Origin: Bacteroidota bacterium
Lineage (GTDB): Bacteria > Bacteroidota > Bacteroidia > Chitinophagales > Chitinophagaceae
Assembly: GCA_018267515.1 (NCBI GenBank)
Contig: JAFDYJ010000003.1
Location: 1 to 64,000 of the forward strand
DNA: 64,000 nt
Direction: 5' to 3'
The notes beneath the pieces are model-generated. The model had not been told where the DNA came from and did not search any database. It saw only the letters and a list, made by a program, of their open reading frames with translations. Positions 9,079 to 17,387 of this stretch are shown here, piece after piece. How positions within the stretch are numbered: the first letter of the stretch is position 1; every line of letters starts with the position of its first letter. Position numbers and translations under genes: made by a program.

Positions 9079-9660
9079 TTAATTTAAGTCTTTTACTTCT
9101 TCTGCAAAATGGGTTTCCATTTTTTCTTTCAATCTCACCCGGGCACGGTGTAGTCTGACTTTAGCAGTTTTAGGATCCAGCCCTAAAATTTTGCCGATTT
9201 CTTCCAGTGTTTGCTCTGCTTTATAAAACAAAGTTATGATCTCTGCATCATCAGCTCCCAACAAGGCAATCGCTTCATTTACCATCGTATTTCTTGATTT
9301 TTGTTCTACCAGGTTTGCTCTGAATCCTGAATCCTGGCTATCTGCCACTTCAAACACTTTTTCCTGATCCAACGAATAAGTGTCTAATTTCTTTTTCCTA
9401 AGAAAAGTGATACAGGTCGTATTTACAATAGTATAAAGCCAGGTGCTGAATTTGGATGCTCCTCTGAAATCTGCCAAAGAACGATAGGCTTTAATAAAGA
9501 TATCCTGTGCTACTTCTTCTGCATCTTCACGGCTCTTTATAAAACGCATAGCAAGGGTGAAAACGTAGTTTTGATAGCGCTCCACCAGGCTTGCATAAGC
9601 CTGTTGATCACCATTAAGCACTTTGCCAATGATTTCATTATCACTAAGTCCGGTTGACAT
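9079..9660 (-). CDS. RNA polymerase sigma factor, ECF (sigma-70) family
   Basis: A 193-residue ECF sigma factor. Region 2 (about residues 20-90) shows YASLVERYQNYVFTLAMR and EDAEEVAQDIFIKAYRSL followed by FSTWLYTIV, the core-binding and -10-binding helices. Region 4 (about 130-185) has LEEIGKILGLDPKTAKVRL, the helix-turn-helix that reads the -35 element. I start at the ATG complementary to 9658-9660 (MSTGLSDNE); a longer frame to 9705 adds 15 atypical residues. It is the first gene of a two-gene operon with the putative anti-sigma gene, so it probably answers an envelope signal and may control its own promoter. Confidence 0.92.
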   Translation of the reverse strand: MSTGLSDNEIIGKVLNGDQQAYASLVERYQNYVFTLAMRFIKSREDAEEVAQDIFIKAYRSLADFRGASKFSTWLYTIVNTTCITFLRKKKLDTYSLDQEKVFEVADSQDSGFRANLVEQKSRNTMVNEAIALLGADDAEIITLFYKAEQTLEEIGKILGLDPKTAKVRLHRARVRLKEKMETHFAEEVKDLN

Positions 9661-9722
9661 TCTAAGGAATATGACTACATAATAGTAGTTCTGGTTACAA
9701 TACAAATTACGAATATTTCAGG

Positions 9723-9836
9723 GCTGTAACCTTAGCAAAAGACAGGTGGTCTTAGTTGATGTGCTTTGGTTTTAAAAACCGGTCACCAAGAAAGTTCTTA
9801 AAGACTGTAACCTGGCTGAAAGCCAGGTAGTCAAAG
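9723..9836. repeat. Two copies of a 33-base motif, the second a perfect hairpin
   Basis: Bases 9723-9755 and 9804-9836 are related: both have CTGTAACCT, then AAAG, then CAGGT and GTC, 81 bases apart. The second copy holds a perfect 7-bp hairpin CCTGGCT-GAA-AGCCAGG (9811-9827); in the first copy that pairing is broken. They lie in the gap between the divergent sigma-factor and DUF6249 genes, where both promoters should be. Confidence 0.65.
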
Positions 9837-9873
9837 ATTGAAACAAATAATTTAAACAGTAAATTTTACCATC

Positions 9874-10278
9874 ATGCAAGCTTCAGAAATGTTAGTCGCC
9901 GTTTTAGTTCCGCTTGGATTCTTCCTTCTTGTATTTGGTGTCATATATATGTATAAGAGAGAAAACCTGGCAATGATTGAGAAAGGAATGAATCCGAAAA
10001 TAAATCCGAATCGTCCTGCCCCATATAGGAATCTGAAATGGGCTTTGTTATTAACCGGTGCAGGTTGCGGTTTGCTTTTAGCATTTATTCTCGACACTTA
10101 TATTTTGCCACACTCTTATGTCACTCGTACATTTGATGGTAATACTTATACAGACAGGACTGACCAAGCGACAGCTATTTATTTTGCTCTTATTGCCATA
10201 GGCGGGGGGCTTGGTTTATTTGGCTCTTATCGTCTTGAGAAAAAATGGTGGGATAAACAAGAGAACAAGCAGTCTTAA
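9874..10278 (+). CDS. DUF6249-type small membrane protein
   Basis: A 134-residue inner-membrane protein with three predicted hydrophobic segments (about residues 5-25, 54-75 and 100-120). The conserved phrase after the first helix, YKRENLAMIEKGMNP, is what I associate with the DUF6249 family of Bacteroidota; the family's role is unknown to me. It ends in a charged tail (RLEKKWWDKQENKQS). It is divergent from the ECF sigma operon, and members of this family are often near such regulators, so it could be a target of the sigma factor; that is inference only. The ATG at 9874 is the only good start. Confidence 0.75.
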   Translation: MQASEMLVAVLVPLGFFLLVFGVIYMYKRENLAMIEKGMNPKINPNRPAPYRNLKWALLLTGAGCGLLLAFILDTYILPHSYVTRTFDGNTYTDRTDQATAIYFALIAIGGGLGLFGSYRLEKKWWDKQENKQS

Positions 10279-10304
10279 TAAATAAACCAAAAAAACTGAT
10301 CTGT

Positions 10305-10325
10305 AGAGGCTTTCAAAGAGCCTCT
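10305..10325. terminator. Bidirectional terminator
   Basis: AGAGGCT (10305-10311) pairs with AGCCTCT (10319-10325), followed on the plus strand by TTATTTTT. It separates the convergent DUF6249 and S41 protease genes and abuts the stop codon of the latter. Confidence 0.75.
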
Positions 10326-11921
10326 TTATTTTTCCATTACTTCCAGTGATTTTTTAATCATACTGTCATCCGAATTCAGTACTTCAAAATAGCCTTCATT
10401 TCTCCATTTGAACCTTGCCAGGTTGGCCTTCAGTCTTTTTTCCAGCGCTTCTTTATCCGAAAGTGGAACAGTATTAAGATTTACGGTGTCTTGTAAAGCA
10501 TATCTGACTAACTGTTGCCACATTTCATTTCCGTTTTTAAAATGCAGTAAGAATTCATCAGGAGTTTTGAATTGCTGAAGCAGTGATTTTCGCTGCAAAT
10601 AATAGAGATAAATGAATTTATAAAATGTGCCATTCGTCAGAATTCTGGCAGAAGCCTTTTGAAATGTGCTGGTATCAATCGGAACAAATATATCGGGCAT
10701 TATACCGCCGCCCCCGTAAACGATTTTTCCATTATGTGTTTTATACTGTTTACCGTTTTTGATCTTATTGGAATCTGCATATAATACTTCTCCGTCTGAA
10801 TAGCGCTGCCAAATTTCATCCATGTACACTTTTTTACCTTTATCATAGGGGCGTTGAATACTGCGGCCAAGAGGTGTAAAATAACGGGCTACGGTAAGTC
10901 GAATTGCAGACCCATCGCTAAGCATATATTGTTGTTGAACTAATCCTTTTCCAAATGTGCGCCGGCCGATAATTGTAGCCCGGTCCCAATCCTGTAATGC
11001 TCCGGCCAGGACTTCACTGGCACTGGCAGATAACTCATCCACCAAAACCGTCAGCTTCCCGGTTTCAAAAAGACCGGGGCGTTTGGCTTTATATTCCTGC
11101 CTGGGAGAATTGATACCTTGTGTATAAACAATCAACTTATCGTCGCCTAAAAATTCATCTGCAATGTTTACAGCTTCATTCATAAATCCACCACCATTGC
11201 CTCTCAGGTCCAGGATCAATTGCTTCATTCCCTGTTTTAATAGTCCTTCCAGTGATTTCATGAATTCAACATAGGTATGCTCAGAAAATTTATTCAGTTT
11301 AATGTAGCCTGTTAATTTGTCAACCATGTAAGATGCATCTACTGAAGATACCGGGATCATATCTCTTGTCACATTTGTATAGAAAATAGAGTCTTCACGC
11401 AGAATCTGCAATGCAGTTTTGGATCCTCTTTGCCCACGGACAACATTTTTTACTTCATCAGAAGTTATATTCTTCCGGGTGAGTAATGAGTCTCCTACTT
11501 TTAATATTTTATCGCCGATTTGCAAACCGGCTTTATCCCCCGGTCCTTCCGGAATCACATAAAGAACATTCATCGTATCATTAAAAATATTGAACTCTAC
11601 ACCAATGCCTTCAAACTGACCTTCCAGGTCTTCATTCACTTCCTTCAACCGGGAGGCTGGTATAAAAACTGAATGAGGATCCAACTCGGTCATCATGTCC
11701 TGGATGGCATTTGTCTGCAACGTGTCTATCCCAACCGAGTCAACATATTTCAGCCGGATCAGATCCAATGCTTCCTGCAGGGAATTGCCTTTACCGGTTT
11801 TAAAAAAACCATGTTGGGTTCTCATTCCCTGTTGGAGTTTATAGCCGAAATACATACCCAGGATCATTACGAGGGCAAAAAGAAGAGGGAGCCAAACCTG
11901 CAATTTTTTATTCTTCATCAC
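10326..11921 (-). CDS. S41 family C-terminal processing peptidase (Ctp/Prc type)
   Basis: A 531-residue periplasmic serine protease. It has an N-terminal membrane anchor (residues of about 8-28, LWLPLLFALV-like), a PDZ domain (about residues 95-170, with GIGVEF and AGLQIGDKI) that binds substrate C-termini, and the S41 domain. The Ser-Lys dyad is the Ser of SASASEVLAGAL (about 297) and the Lys of GRRTFGKGLVQQ (about 325). The RGNGGG loop (LDLRGNGGGFM) helps form the oxyanion hole. The C-terminal 150 residues match the longer Bacteroidota form. It trims proteins at the C-terminus in the envelope. MMKNKK gives two possible adjacent Met starts. Confidence 0.93.
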   Translation of the reverse strand: MMKNKKLQVWLPLLFALVMILGMYFGYKLQQGMRTQHGFFKTGKGNSLQEALDLIRLKYVDSVGIDTLQTNAIQDMMTELDPHSVFIPASRLKEVNEDLEGQFEGIGVEFNIFNDTMNVLYVIPEGPGDKAGLQIGDKILKVGDSLLTRKNITSDEVKNVVRGQRGSKTALQILREDSIFYTNVTRDMIPVSSVDASYMVDKLTGYIKLNKFSEHTYVEFMKSLEGLLKQGMKQLILDLRGNGGGFMNEAVNIADEFLGDDKLIVYTQGINSPRQEYKAKRPGLFETGKLTVLVDELSASASEVLAGALQDWDRATIIGRRTFGKGLVQQQYMLSDGSAIRLTVARYFTPLGRSIQRPYDKGKKVYMDEIWQRYSDGEVLYADSNKIKNGKQYKTHNGKIVYGGGGIMPDIFVPIDTSTFQKASARILTNGTFYKFIYLYYLQRKSLLQQFKTPDEFLLHFKNGNEMWQQLVRYALQDTVNLNTVPLSDKEALEKRLKANLARFKWRNEGYFEVLNSDDSMIKKSLEVMEK

Positions 11922-12004
11922 TTACCTTTATTTTTTATACTGAACGCAAAGTAAGGGATTTGAAAATAATGTCCTTTGTGTTCTTGCAAATCAATAAAAT
12001 TTTA

Positions 12005-12847
12005 ATGGCAACAAACAAACTTATAGCAGACAGTGGTGCCACGAAAGCCGAATGGTGTCTGCTGTCTGATACGGGAAGGAAAACGTTTTTCACACAAGGT
12101 ATCAGTCCTTATTTTCTGAATGCGGCACAGATAAGTGACCTATTGCTGAAAGAACTGAAACCAAAATTGAAAAATAAAGTTATTAATGAAGTGCATTATT
12201 ATGGTACCGGGTGTGCCAGCCCGGATAATGCAGCCATTGTGAAGAAAGCAATTTTGCAGGTATTTGCAGGTGCAAAAGTGCATGTTGATAATGATCTTAC
12301 TGCAGCTGCCAAGTCAGTGTGTGGAAGAAATAAAGGAATGGTTGGGAACCTGGGTACCGGTTCATTTTGCTGTTATTATGATGGAAAAAAGATTGCTAAA
12401 CAGACGCCGGGAATTGGTTATGCATTGGGAGATGAGGGAAGTGGAGCTTACCTGGGCAAAAAAGTCATCCAATATTATTTATATGACATGATGGATGAAG
12501 ATTTGCGTGCAAGATTTGATGCAAAATATGTGACTAACAGGGCAGAAATTCTGGAAAATGTTTATAAAAAACCTTTACCAAACCGTTATCTTGCAGGCTA
12601 CGCAATATTCCTTGCAGAAAACAGGGGACATTATATGGTTGAGAATATTATAGAAGATGGATTGAATGATTTTTTCTTTCATCATTTGCGCAGGTATAAA
12701 GAAACATTAATACTGCCGGTTCATTTTGTAGGAGGAATTGCATTTGGATTTAAAGATGTATTGCTTGAACTTTGCAATACTTACCAGATGATACCCGGAA
12801 AAATTTTAAAAAACCCAATGCCCGGTTTGATTGAATACCACAGCTAA
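12005..12847 (+). CDS. BadF/BadG-family N-acetylhexosamine kinase
   Basis: A 280-residue ASKHA-fold kinase. The first phosphate-binding loop is ADSGATKAEWCLL near the N-terminus; the second is GNLGTGSFC, followed by GYALGDEGSGAYLGKK, hallmarks of GlcNAc/MurNAc kinases of the BadF/BadG/BcrA/BcrD family. I use the ATG at 12005 rather than 11960, because the extra 15 residues precede the usual start. The gene lies 11 bases before murQ, so it probably supplies or handles the sugar phosphates of peptidoglycan recycling (MurNAc or GlcNAc plus ATP giving the 6-phosphate). Which sugar it prefers cannot be read from the sequence. Confidence 0.88.
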   Translation: MATNKLIADSGATKAEWCLLSDTGRKTFFTQGISPYFLNAAQISDLLLKELKPKLKNKVINEVHYYGTGCASPDNAAIVKKAILQVFAGAKVHVDNDLTAAAKSVCGRNKGMVGNLGTGSFCCYYDGKKIAKQTPGIGYALGDEGSGAYLGKKVIQYYLYDMMDEDLRARFDAKYVTNRAEILENVYKKPLPNRYLAGYAIFLAENRGHYMVENIIEDGLNDFFFHHLRRYKETLILPVHFVGGIAFGFKDVLLELCNTYQMIPGKILKNPMPGLIEYHS

Positions 12848-12858
12848 AGATCGGATTT

Positions 12859-13674
12859 ATGTCATTTGAAAAAATTACGGAACGCTCCAGCAATTACCGT
12901 CATCTTGATAAGATGGCAATAAAAGACCTGCTTACTTACATAAACAAAGAAGACCAGGTTGTCCCGTTTGCAGTAGAAAAAGCTATTCCGCAAATTGAAA
13001 AATTGGTTGAAGCTATCAGTGATAAAATGCTGATGGGAGGAAGGCTGTTTTATATTGGTGCCGGCACCAGCGGAAGGTTGGGCATTGTAGATGCCAGTGA
13101 ATGCCCGCCCACATATGGTGTTCCATACGGTTTAGTAATCGGCATAATTGCCGGAGGTGAAAAAGCAATAACCACAGCTGTGGAATTTGCTGAAGACGAT
13201 AAAAAGCAGGGATGGAAAGATCTTCAGGAATATAAAGTGTCAGAAAAAGATGTTGTCATAGGTATTGCAGCAAGCGGTACAACTCCCTATGTTATCGGAG
13301 CATTAGAAGAGTGCCGGAAGAGAGGTATCATCACCGGCAGCATTTCCTGTAATCCCGATTCACCTGTAAGTGCTGCTGCTGATTTTCCAATTGAAGTTGT
13401 GGTAGGCCCGGAGTTTGTTACCGGAAGCACCCGTATGAAAAGCGGCACGGCTCAAAAATTAGTGCTGAATATGATTTCCACTTCAGTTATGATTCAACTG
13501 GGGCGGGTAGAAGATAATAAAATGGTGAATATGCAACTCACTAATGAAAAGCTGGTGGACAGGGGCATTAAAATGCTGATGGAGCGACTGAAAATGGATG
13601 ACTATAATAAAGCAAAAGAACTATTACTTAAATACGGGAGTGTAAAAAAAGCTTCTGAACTGAAAGTTTCATAG
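12859..13674 (+). CDS. murQ: N-acetylmuramic acid 6-phosphate etherase
   Basis: A 271-residue SIS-domain lyase that removes the lactyl ether from MurNAc 6-phosphate, giving GlcNAc 6-phosphate and D-lactate, a step in cell-wall recycling. Recognition motifs: TERSSNYRHLDKM at the N-terminus, GAGTSGRLGIVDASECPPTYG-type sugar-phosphate loop around residues 73-93 (catalytic Glu in the DASECPPT part), and TGSTRMKSGTAQKL. It is about 25-30 residues shorter than E. coli MurQ, lacking the C-terminal extension, as is common in Bacteroidota. It is transcribed with the BadF-type kinase upstream; no MurP-type PTS gene is nearby, which suits kinase-based uptake. Confidence 0.95.
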   Translation: MSFEKITERSSNYRHLDKMAIKDLLTYINKEDQVVPFAVEKAIPQIEKLVEAISDKMLMGGRLFYIGAGTSGRLGIVDASECPPTYGVPYGLVIGIIAGGEKAITTAVEFAEDDKKQGWKDLQEYKVSEKDVVIGIAASGTTPYVIGALEECRKRGIITGSISCNPDSPVSAAADFPIEVVVGPEFVTGSTRMKSGTAQKLVLNMISTSVMIQLGRVEDNKMVNMQLTNEKLVDRGIKMLMERLKMDDYNKAKELLLKYGSVKKASELKVS

Positions 13675-13728
13675 AAAATATTTTATTTCTCGGATTCATT
13701 TATTATTTTGTGCCCTCTTAATAATGTA

Positions 13729-13838
13729 GTGGTAAATCTTTTTTTTCATATTGAATATGCAGCTAACACAATCGTAACTAACGATCGTTTCCATTCTATT
13801 ATTACAACCACAACTACAACAATCCGCTAAAGCGGATT
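13729..13838 (+). promoter_or_regulatory. Putative threonine attenuator: Thr-rich leader peptide and hairpin
   Basis: Upstream of thrA a frame ends ...SIITTTTTTIR-stop: six consecutive Thr codons at 13804-13821, then ATC CGC TAA. The frame has no ATG; GTG at 13729 is the nearest conventional start (33 codons), with TTG at 13708 as another. The last codons and the stop lie in a perfect 7-bp hairpin, AATCCGC (13821-13827)/GCGGATT (13832-13838). A run of Thr codons before thrABC is the classic sign of translation-coupled attenuation, known from enterobacterial thr operons. The start codon and the exact switch are inferred. Confidence 0.6.
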
Positions 13839-13872
13839 AAACATTATCATATCATCAAATGGGCTATAAGCT

Positions 13873-13895
13873 GAAGGACAAATTAAAAGTCTTTC
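13873..13895 (+). terminator. Candidate attenuator terminator before thrA
   Basis: GAAGGAC (13873-13879) can pair with GTCTTTC (13889-13895), with one G-U pair and a 9-base A/T loop, followed by U-rich TTATTCGTTTAATCATTTTT. It lies 35 bases after the Thr-codon hairpin and 38 bases before the thrA ATG, where an attenuator terminator should be. The stem is weak. Confidence 0.4.
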
Positions 13896-13932
13896 TTATT
13901 CGTTTAATCATTTTTGAATCAATAATAAACCA

Positions 13933-16398
13933 ATGCAAGTTTTAAAATTCGGCGGCACATCAGTGGCCAATGCAGAAAATATAAATAAAGTAGTTTCCAT
14001 TATTAAGGCAGCTATTCAACGGGATAAAACAGTAGTAGTCGTATCGGCTTTAGGTGGCGTTACCGATCTTTTATTATCGGCAGCTTCTTTTGCTGCTGAC
14101 GGAAATGAACAGTATAAAGAAAAATTAGCTGTTATCGAGCAGCGTCATCTCGATACGGTGAAAGCGCTGATCCCGGCAACGCATCAGAGTTCTTTACTGA
14201 GCTTAGTGAAAAAATCATGTAATGAAATTGAAGATATCTGTAACGGTATCTTTATGCTGGGTGAACTGACGGCCAGAACCAAAGACCGCATCGCCTGCTA
14301 TGGTGAATGGTTGTCCTCACAAATTATTTCTGCAAAACTGAAAGCAGATGGTATCAGTAATGAATGGAAGGATACAAGACAATTAATTATCACCAATTCC
14401 AATTTTACGTCAGCTGAAGTCAATTTTGAATTGACGAATGCGAGAATAAGGAACTTCTTTTCAGAATCGGATGCTTCATTAGTAATGCTACCCGGCTTTA
14501 TAGCTTCTGACCCATCCGGAATTACTACCACATTAGGAAGAGGGGGTTCTGATTATACGGCAGCAATAATTGCGGCTGCGCTTCAGGCAGATTTATTGGA
14601 AATCTGGACGGATGTCAGCGGAATGATGACTGCTGATCCGAGATTGACTGCCAATGCCCGGATTATTCAGGATATTTCTTACCGGGAAGCAATGGAGCTT
14701 TCACATTTTGGTGCCAAGGTTATTTATCCCCCCACTATTCAACCGGTAATGAGTAAAAATATACCGGTAATTATAAAGAATTCATTTTCTCCATCCGATA
14801 AAGGAACAACCATTCATAACGGTGTATCATCCGGAAAGAGTATGCCGGCCGAAAATGACAATATCGTAAGAGGAATTTCCAGCATTAATAATATTTCTCT
14901 GATAAGCCTGGAAGGAAGCGGAATGATTGGAATACCGGGATTTTCCAAAAGATTATTTGAAGCGCTGAGCAATGAAAAAATTAATGTAATCCTGATTACT
15001 CAGAGTTCTTCAGAACATTCAATTTGCGTAGGGATTGAATCTGCATCTGTTTCAAGAGCTAAACAGGTAGTGGATACTGCTTTTATAAATGAAATTGCCC
15101 TGCATAAAGTGGAGTCTCTGAAGGTTGAATCCGATCTTTCGATTGTCGCCCTGGTAGGAGAGAATATGAAAAGCCATACCGGCGTCAGCGGCCGTATGTT
15201 TGGAGCATTGGGTAAAAATGGTATAAATGTCCGTGCCATTTCTCAAGGATCGTCAGAGAAAAATATATCTGCAGTAATCTCAACCAAAGATGTTCGTAAA
15301 GCCATCAATGTGCTGCATGAAGAGTTTTTTGAAACGTCCTACAGGCAGGTGAACCTTTTTGTTGCAGGTACCGGAAATGTTGGTTCAAGATTGTTAGCAC
15401 AACTGAATCAGCAATTTCATTTTTTACAGCAACAAATGAAAATTCAGCTACGGGTTGTGGGATTATGCAACAGCCGTAATATGCTTATTGAAGAAGAGGG
15501 TATTGAAATAGCCAGATGGAAAATGATATTACAGGATGGCCCGAAAGGAGACATATCCGCTTTTGTAGATACAATTGTGTCGCTGAACTTACGTAATTCT
15601 GTTTTTGTTGACGTAACTGCGAATCATAGTGTTGCTGAACTATATGACCGGCTGTTGAAAAAGAGTATTTCGGTGATTGCGTGCAACAAGGTGGCAGCTT
15701 CGTCTGAATATACTAATTATAAAAAGCTGAAAAATCTTGCAAGAGAATTTAACTGCCAGTTTCTTTTTGAAACGAATGTCGGCGCCGGGCTGCCGGTTAT
15801 CGGAACGTTGAACGATCTGATGAACAGCGGAGACCGTATTCAGCGGATAGAGGCAGTACTCAGCGGGACGTTGAATTTTGTATTTAATAATTATGATGGC
15901 AATAAAAAGTTTTCGCAGGTGGTTAAGCAGGCACAGGAGGAAGGATATACCGAGCCGGATCCGAGACTGGATCTCAGCGGAACAGACGTGATGCGAAAGA
16001 TATTGATCCTGGCAAGGGAAGCAGGTCAGCAACTTGAGATGAGTGATATTCAGAATAATTCTTTTATGCCCGACTCCTGCATGAAAGGCTCGGTGGAAGA
16101 TTTTTATATGGCGATGGCACTGGAAGAAGATCATTTCAAAAAAATATTTGAAGCAGCGAATGCAATGGGATGTAAATTAAAATTTGTTGCTACTTATAAT
16201 GACGGAAAAGCTTCAGTAGGCCTGCAGCATATTGATCCCAGGCATGACTTGTATAATTTATATGGAAAAGATAATGTGGTTTTATTTTTTACAGACCGCT
16301 ATAAAGAACAACCTTTGGTGATTAAAGGCGCCGGCGCAGGGGCCGAAGTAACTGCGAGTGGCGTATTTGCTGATATATTAAGAGCAGTAAAACAATAA
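13933..16398 (+). CDS. thrA: Bifunctional aspartokinase / homoserine dehydrogenase
   Basis: An 821-residue fusion catalysing the first and third steps from aspartate to threonine and methionine. Residues 1-300 are aspartokinase (VLKFGGTSVAN at the start; GRGGSDYTAAI and WTDVSGMMTADPR further on). Residues of about 310-460 hold tandem ACT domains for allosteric control, with SSEHSICVGIE and GVSGRMFGALGKNGINVRAISQG-like phrases. From about 470 comes homoserine dehydrogenase, with the NAD(P) loop FVAGTGNVGSRLL and the substrate region LSGTLNFVFN, then GYTEPDPRLDLSGTDVMRK. It leads the thr operon, behind a likely Thr attenuator. The length matches E. coli ThrA (820). Confidence 0.96.
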   Translation: MQVLKFGGTSVANAENINKVVSIIKAAIQRDKTVVVVSALGGVTDLLLSAASFAADGNEQYKEKLAVIEQRHLDTVKALIPATHQSSLLSLVKKSCNEIEDICNGIFMLGELTARTKDRIACYGEWLSSQIISAKLKADGISNEWKDTRQLIITNSNFTSAEVNFELTNARIRNFFSESDASLVMLPGFIASDPSGITTTLGRGGSDYTAAIIAAALQADLLEIWTDVSGMMTADPRLTANARIIQDISYREAMELSHFGAKVIYPPTIQPVMSKNIPVIIKNSFSPSDKGTTIHNGVSSGKSMPAENDNIVRGISSINNISLISLEGSGMIGIPGFSKRLFEALSNEKINVILITQSSSEHSICVGIESASVSRAKQVVDTAFINEIALHKVESLKVESDLSIVALVGENMKSHTGVSGRMFGALGKNGINVRAISQGSSEKNISAVISTKDVRKAINVLHEEFFETSYRQVNLFVAGTGNVGSRLLAQLNQQFHFLQQQMKIQLRVVGLCNSRNMLIEEEGIEIARWKMILQDGPKGDISAFVDTIVSLNLRNSVFVDVTANHSVAELYDRLLKKSISVIACNKVAASSEYTNYKKLKNLAREFNCQFLFETNVGAGLPVIGTLNDLMNSGDRIQRIEAVLSGTLNFVFNNYDGNKKFSQVVKQAQEEGYTEPDPRLDLSGTDVMRKILILAREAGQQLEMSDIQNNSFMPDSCMKGSVEDFYMAMALEEDHFKKIFEAANAMGCKLKFVATYNDGKASVGLQHIDPRHDLYNLYGKDNVVLFFTDRYKEQPLVIKGAGAGAEVTASGVFADILRAVKQ

Positions 16399-16403
16399 TT
16401 TTC

Positions 16404-17330
16404 ATGCATCAGGTCAAAATAAAAAGCCCGGCAACTGTTGCCAATTTAGTTTGTGGTTTTGATATCCTGGGAATGGCATTGACAGAACCTTTTGATATCA
16501 TGCAGTTGAGGTTGCTGGATGAGCCGAAAGTGATCATTCACAATAAAGATTCATTCGGATTACCAACTGACCCCGAAAAAAATGTAGCCGGGGTTGTACT
16601 TCTTTCTATCATTGAACAAATGAATCAGAAGATCGGTTTTGAAGTTGAAATTGAAAAGCATATAAAACCCGGAAGCGGTTTAGGTTCCAGCGCTGCCAGC
16701 GCTGCCGGTGCCGCCGTGGCAGCTAATTTTTTGCTGCAGCATATTTTTTCAACTGATGACATGATACGGTTTGCCATGAATGGTGAAAAACTTGCTTCAG
16801 GTGTAAAACATGCAGACAATATAGCTCCCTGCATTTCCGGAGCTGTCAGTTTGATCCGGTCTATTTATCCTTTGGATATTATTTCTATTCCTGCCCCAGA
16901 TCTTTTTGTAACTGCAGTTCATCCGCAGATAGAAGTGAAAACATCCGATGCTAGACAAATCCTGAAAAAACAAATTCTTTTGAAAGATGCGATAAAGCAG
17001 TGGGGAAATATTGCGGGGTTAGTGACTGGTTTGCTGAAAAATGATCATAACCTGATTGGGAGATCATTGGAGGATGTTATCATTGAACCGGTACGTAGCA
17101 TATTAATACCCGGCTTTGATGAAGTAAAAAGAAAATGCAGGGAAGTAGGTGCATTGGGTGGCGGCATATCCGGATCTGGGCCTTCTGTTTTTATGTTGAG
17201 TGAAGATGAAGTAACTGCAAGAGATTTGGAGCAGGTAATGAAAGATGTTTATGACAAAATCGGAGTTGAGTATAATACTTATGTGACAACGATTAATAAA
17301 AACGGAGTGGAAGTGATGAATGACGAATAG
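16404..17330 (+). CDS. thrB: Homoserine kinase
   Basis: A 308-residue GHMP-family kinase that phosphorylates homoserine with ATP, giving O-phosphohomoserine. The family ATP loop is PGSGLGSSAASAAGAAVAAN (about residues 90-109). The N-terminal SPATVANLVCGFDILG is typical of ThrB, and the C-terminal GGGISGSGPSVFML is the third GHMP motif. It starts 5 bases after the thrA stop, so the two are translated from one message. The MNDE C-terminus runs into a set of heptamer repeats before thrC. Confidence 0.95.
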   Translation: MHQVKIKSPATVANLVCGFDILGMALTEPFDIMQLRLLDEPKVIIHNKDSFGLPTDPEKNVAGVVLLSIIEQMNQKIGFEVEIEKHIKPGSGLGSSAASAAGAAVAANFLLQHIFSTDDMIRFAMNGEKLASGVKHADNIAPCISGAVSLIRSIYPLDIISIPAPDLFVTAVHPQIEVKTSDARQILKKQILLKDAIKQWGNIAGLVTGLLKNDHNLIGRSLEDVIIEPVRSILIPGFDEVKRKCREVGALGGGISGSGPSVFMLSEDEVTARDLEQVMKDVYDKIGVEYNTYVTTINKNGVEVMNDE

Positions 17331-17365
17331 TGACTATTGACCATTGACTGCGGACTGTTGACATT
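17331..17365 (+). repeat. Five degenerate TGACnnT heptamers between thrB and thrC
   Basis: Directly after the thrB stop come TGACTAT, TGACCAT, TGACTGC, GGACTGT and TGACATT, five 7-base units in a row. The last bases of thrB (TGACGAA) look like a sixth. The array fills most of the 57-base thrB-thrC spacer. No role is evident; slippage-derived spacer sequence is the simplest view. Confidence 0.6.
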
Positions 17366-17387
17366 AATTTTAACTTTTGAATTTAAC

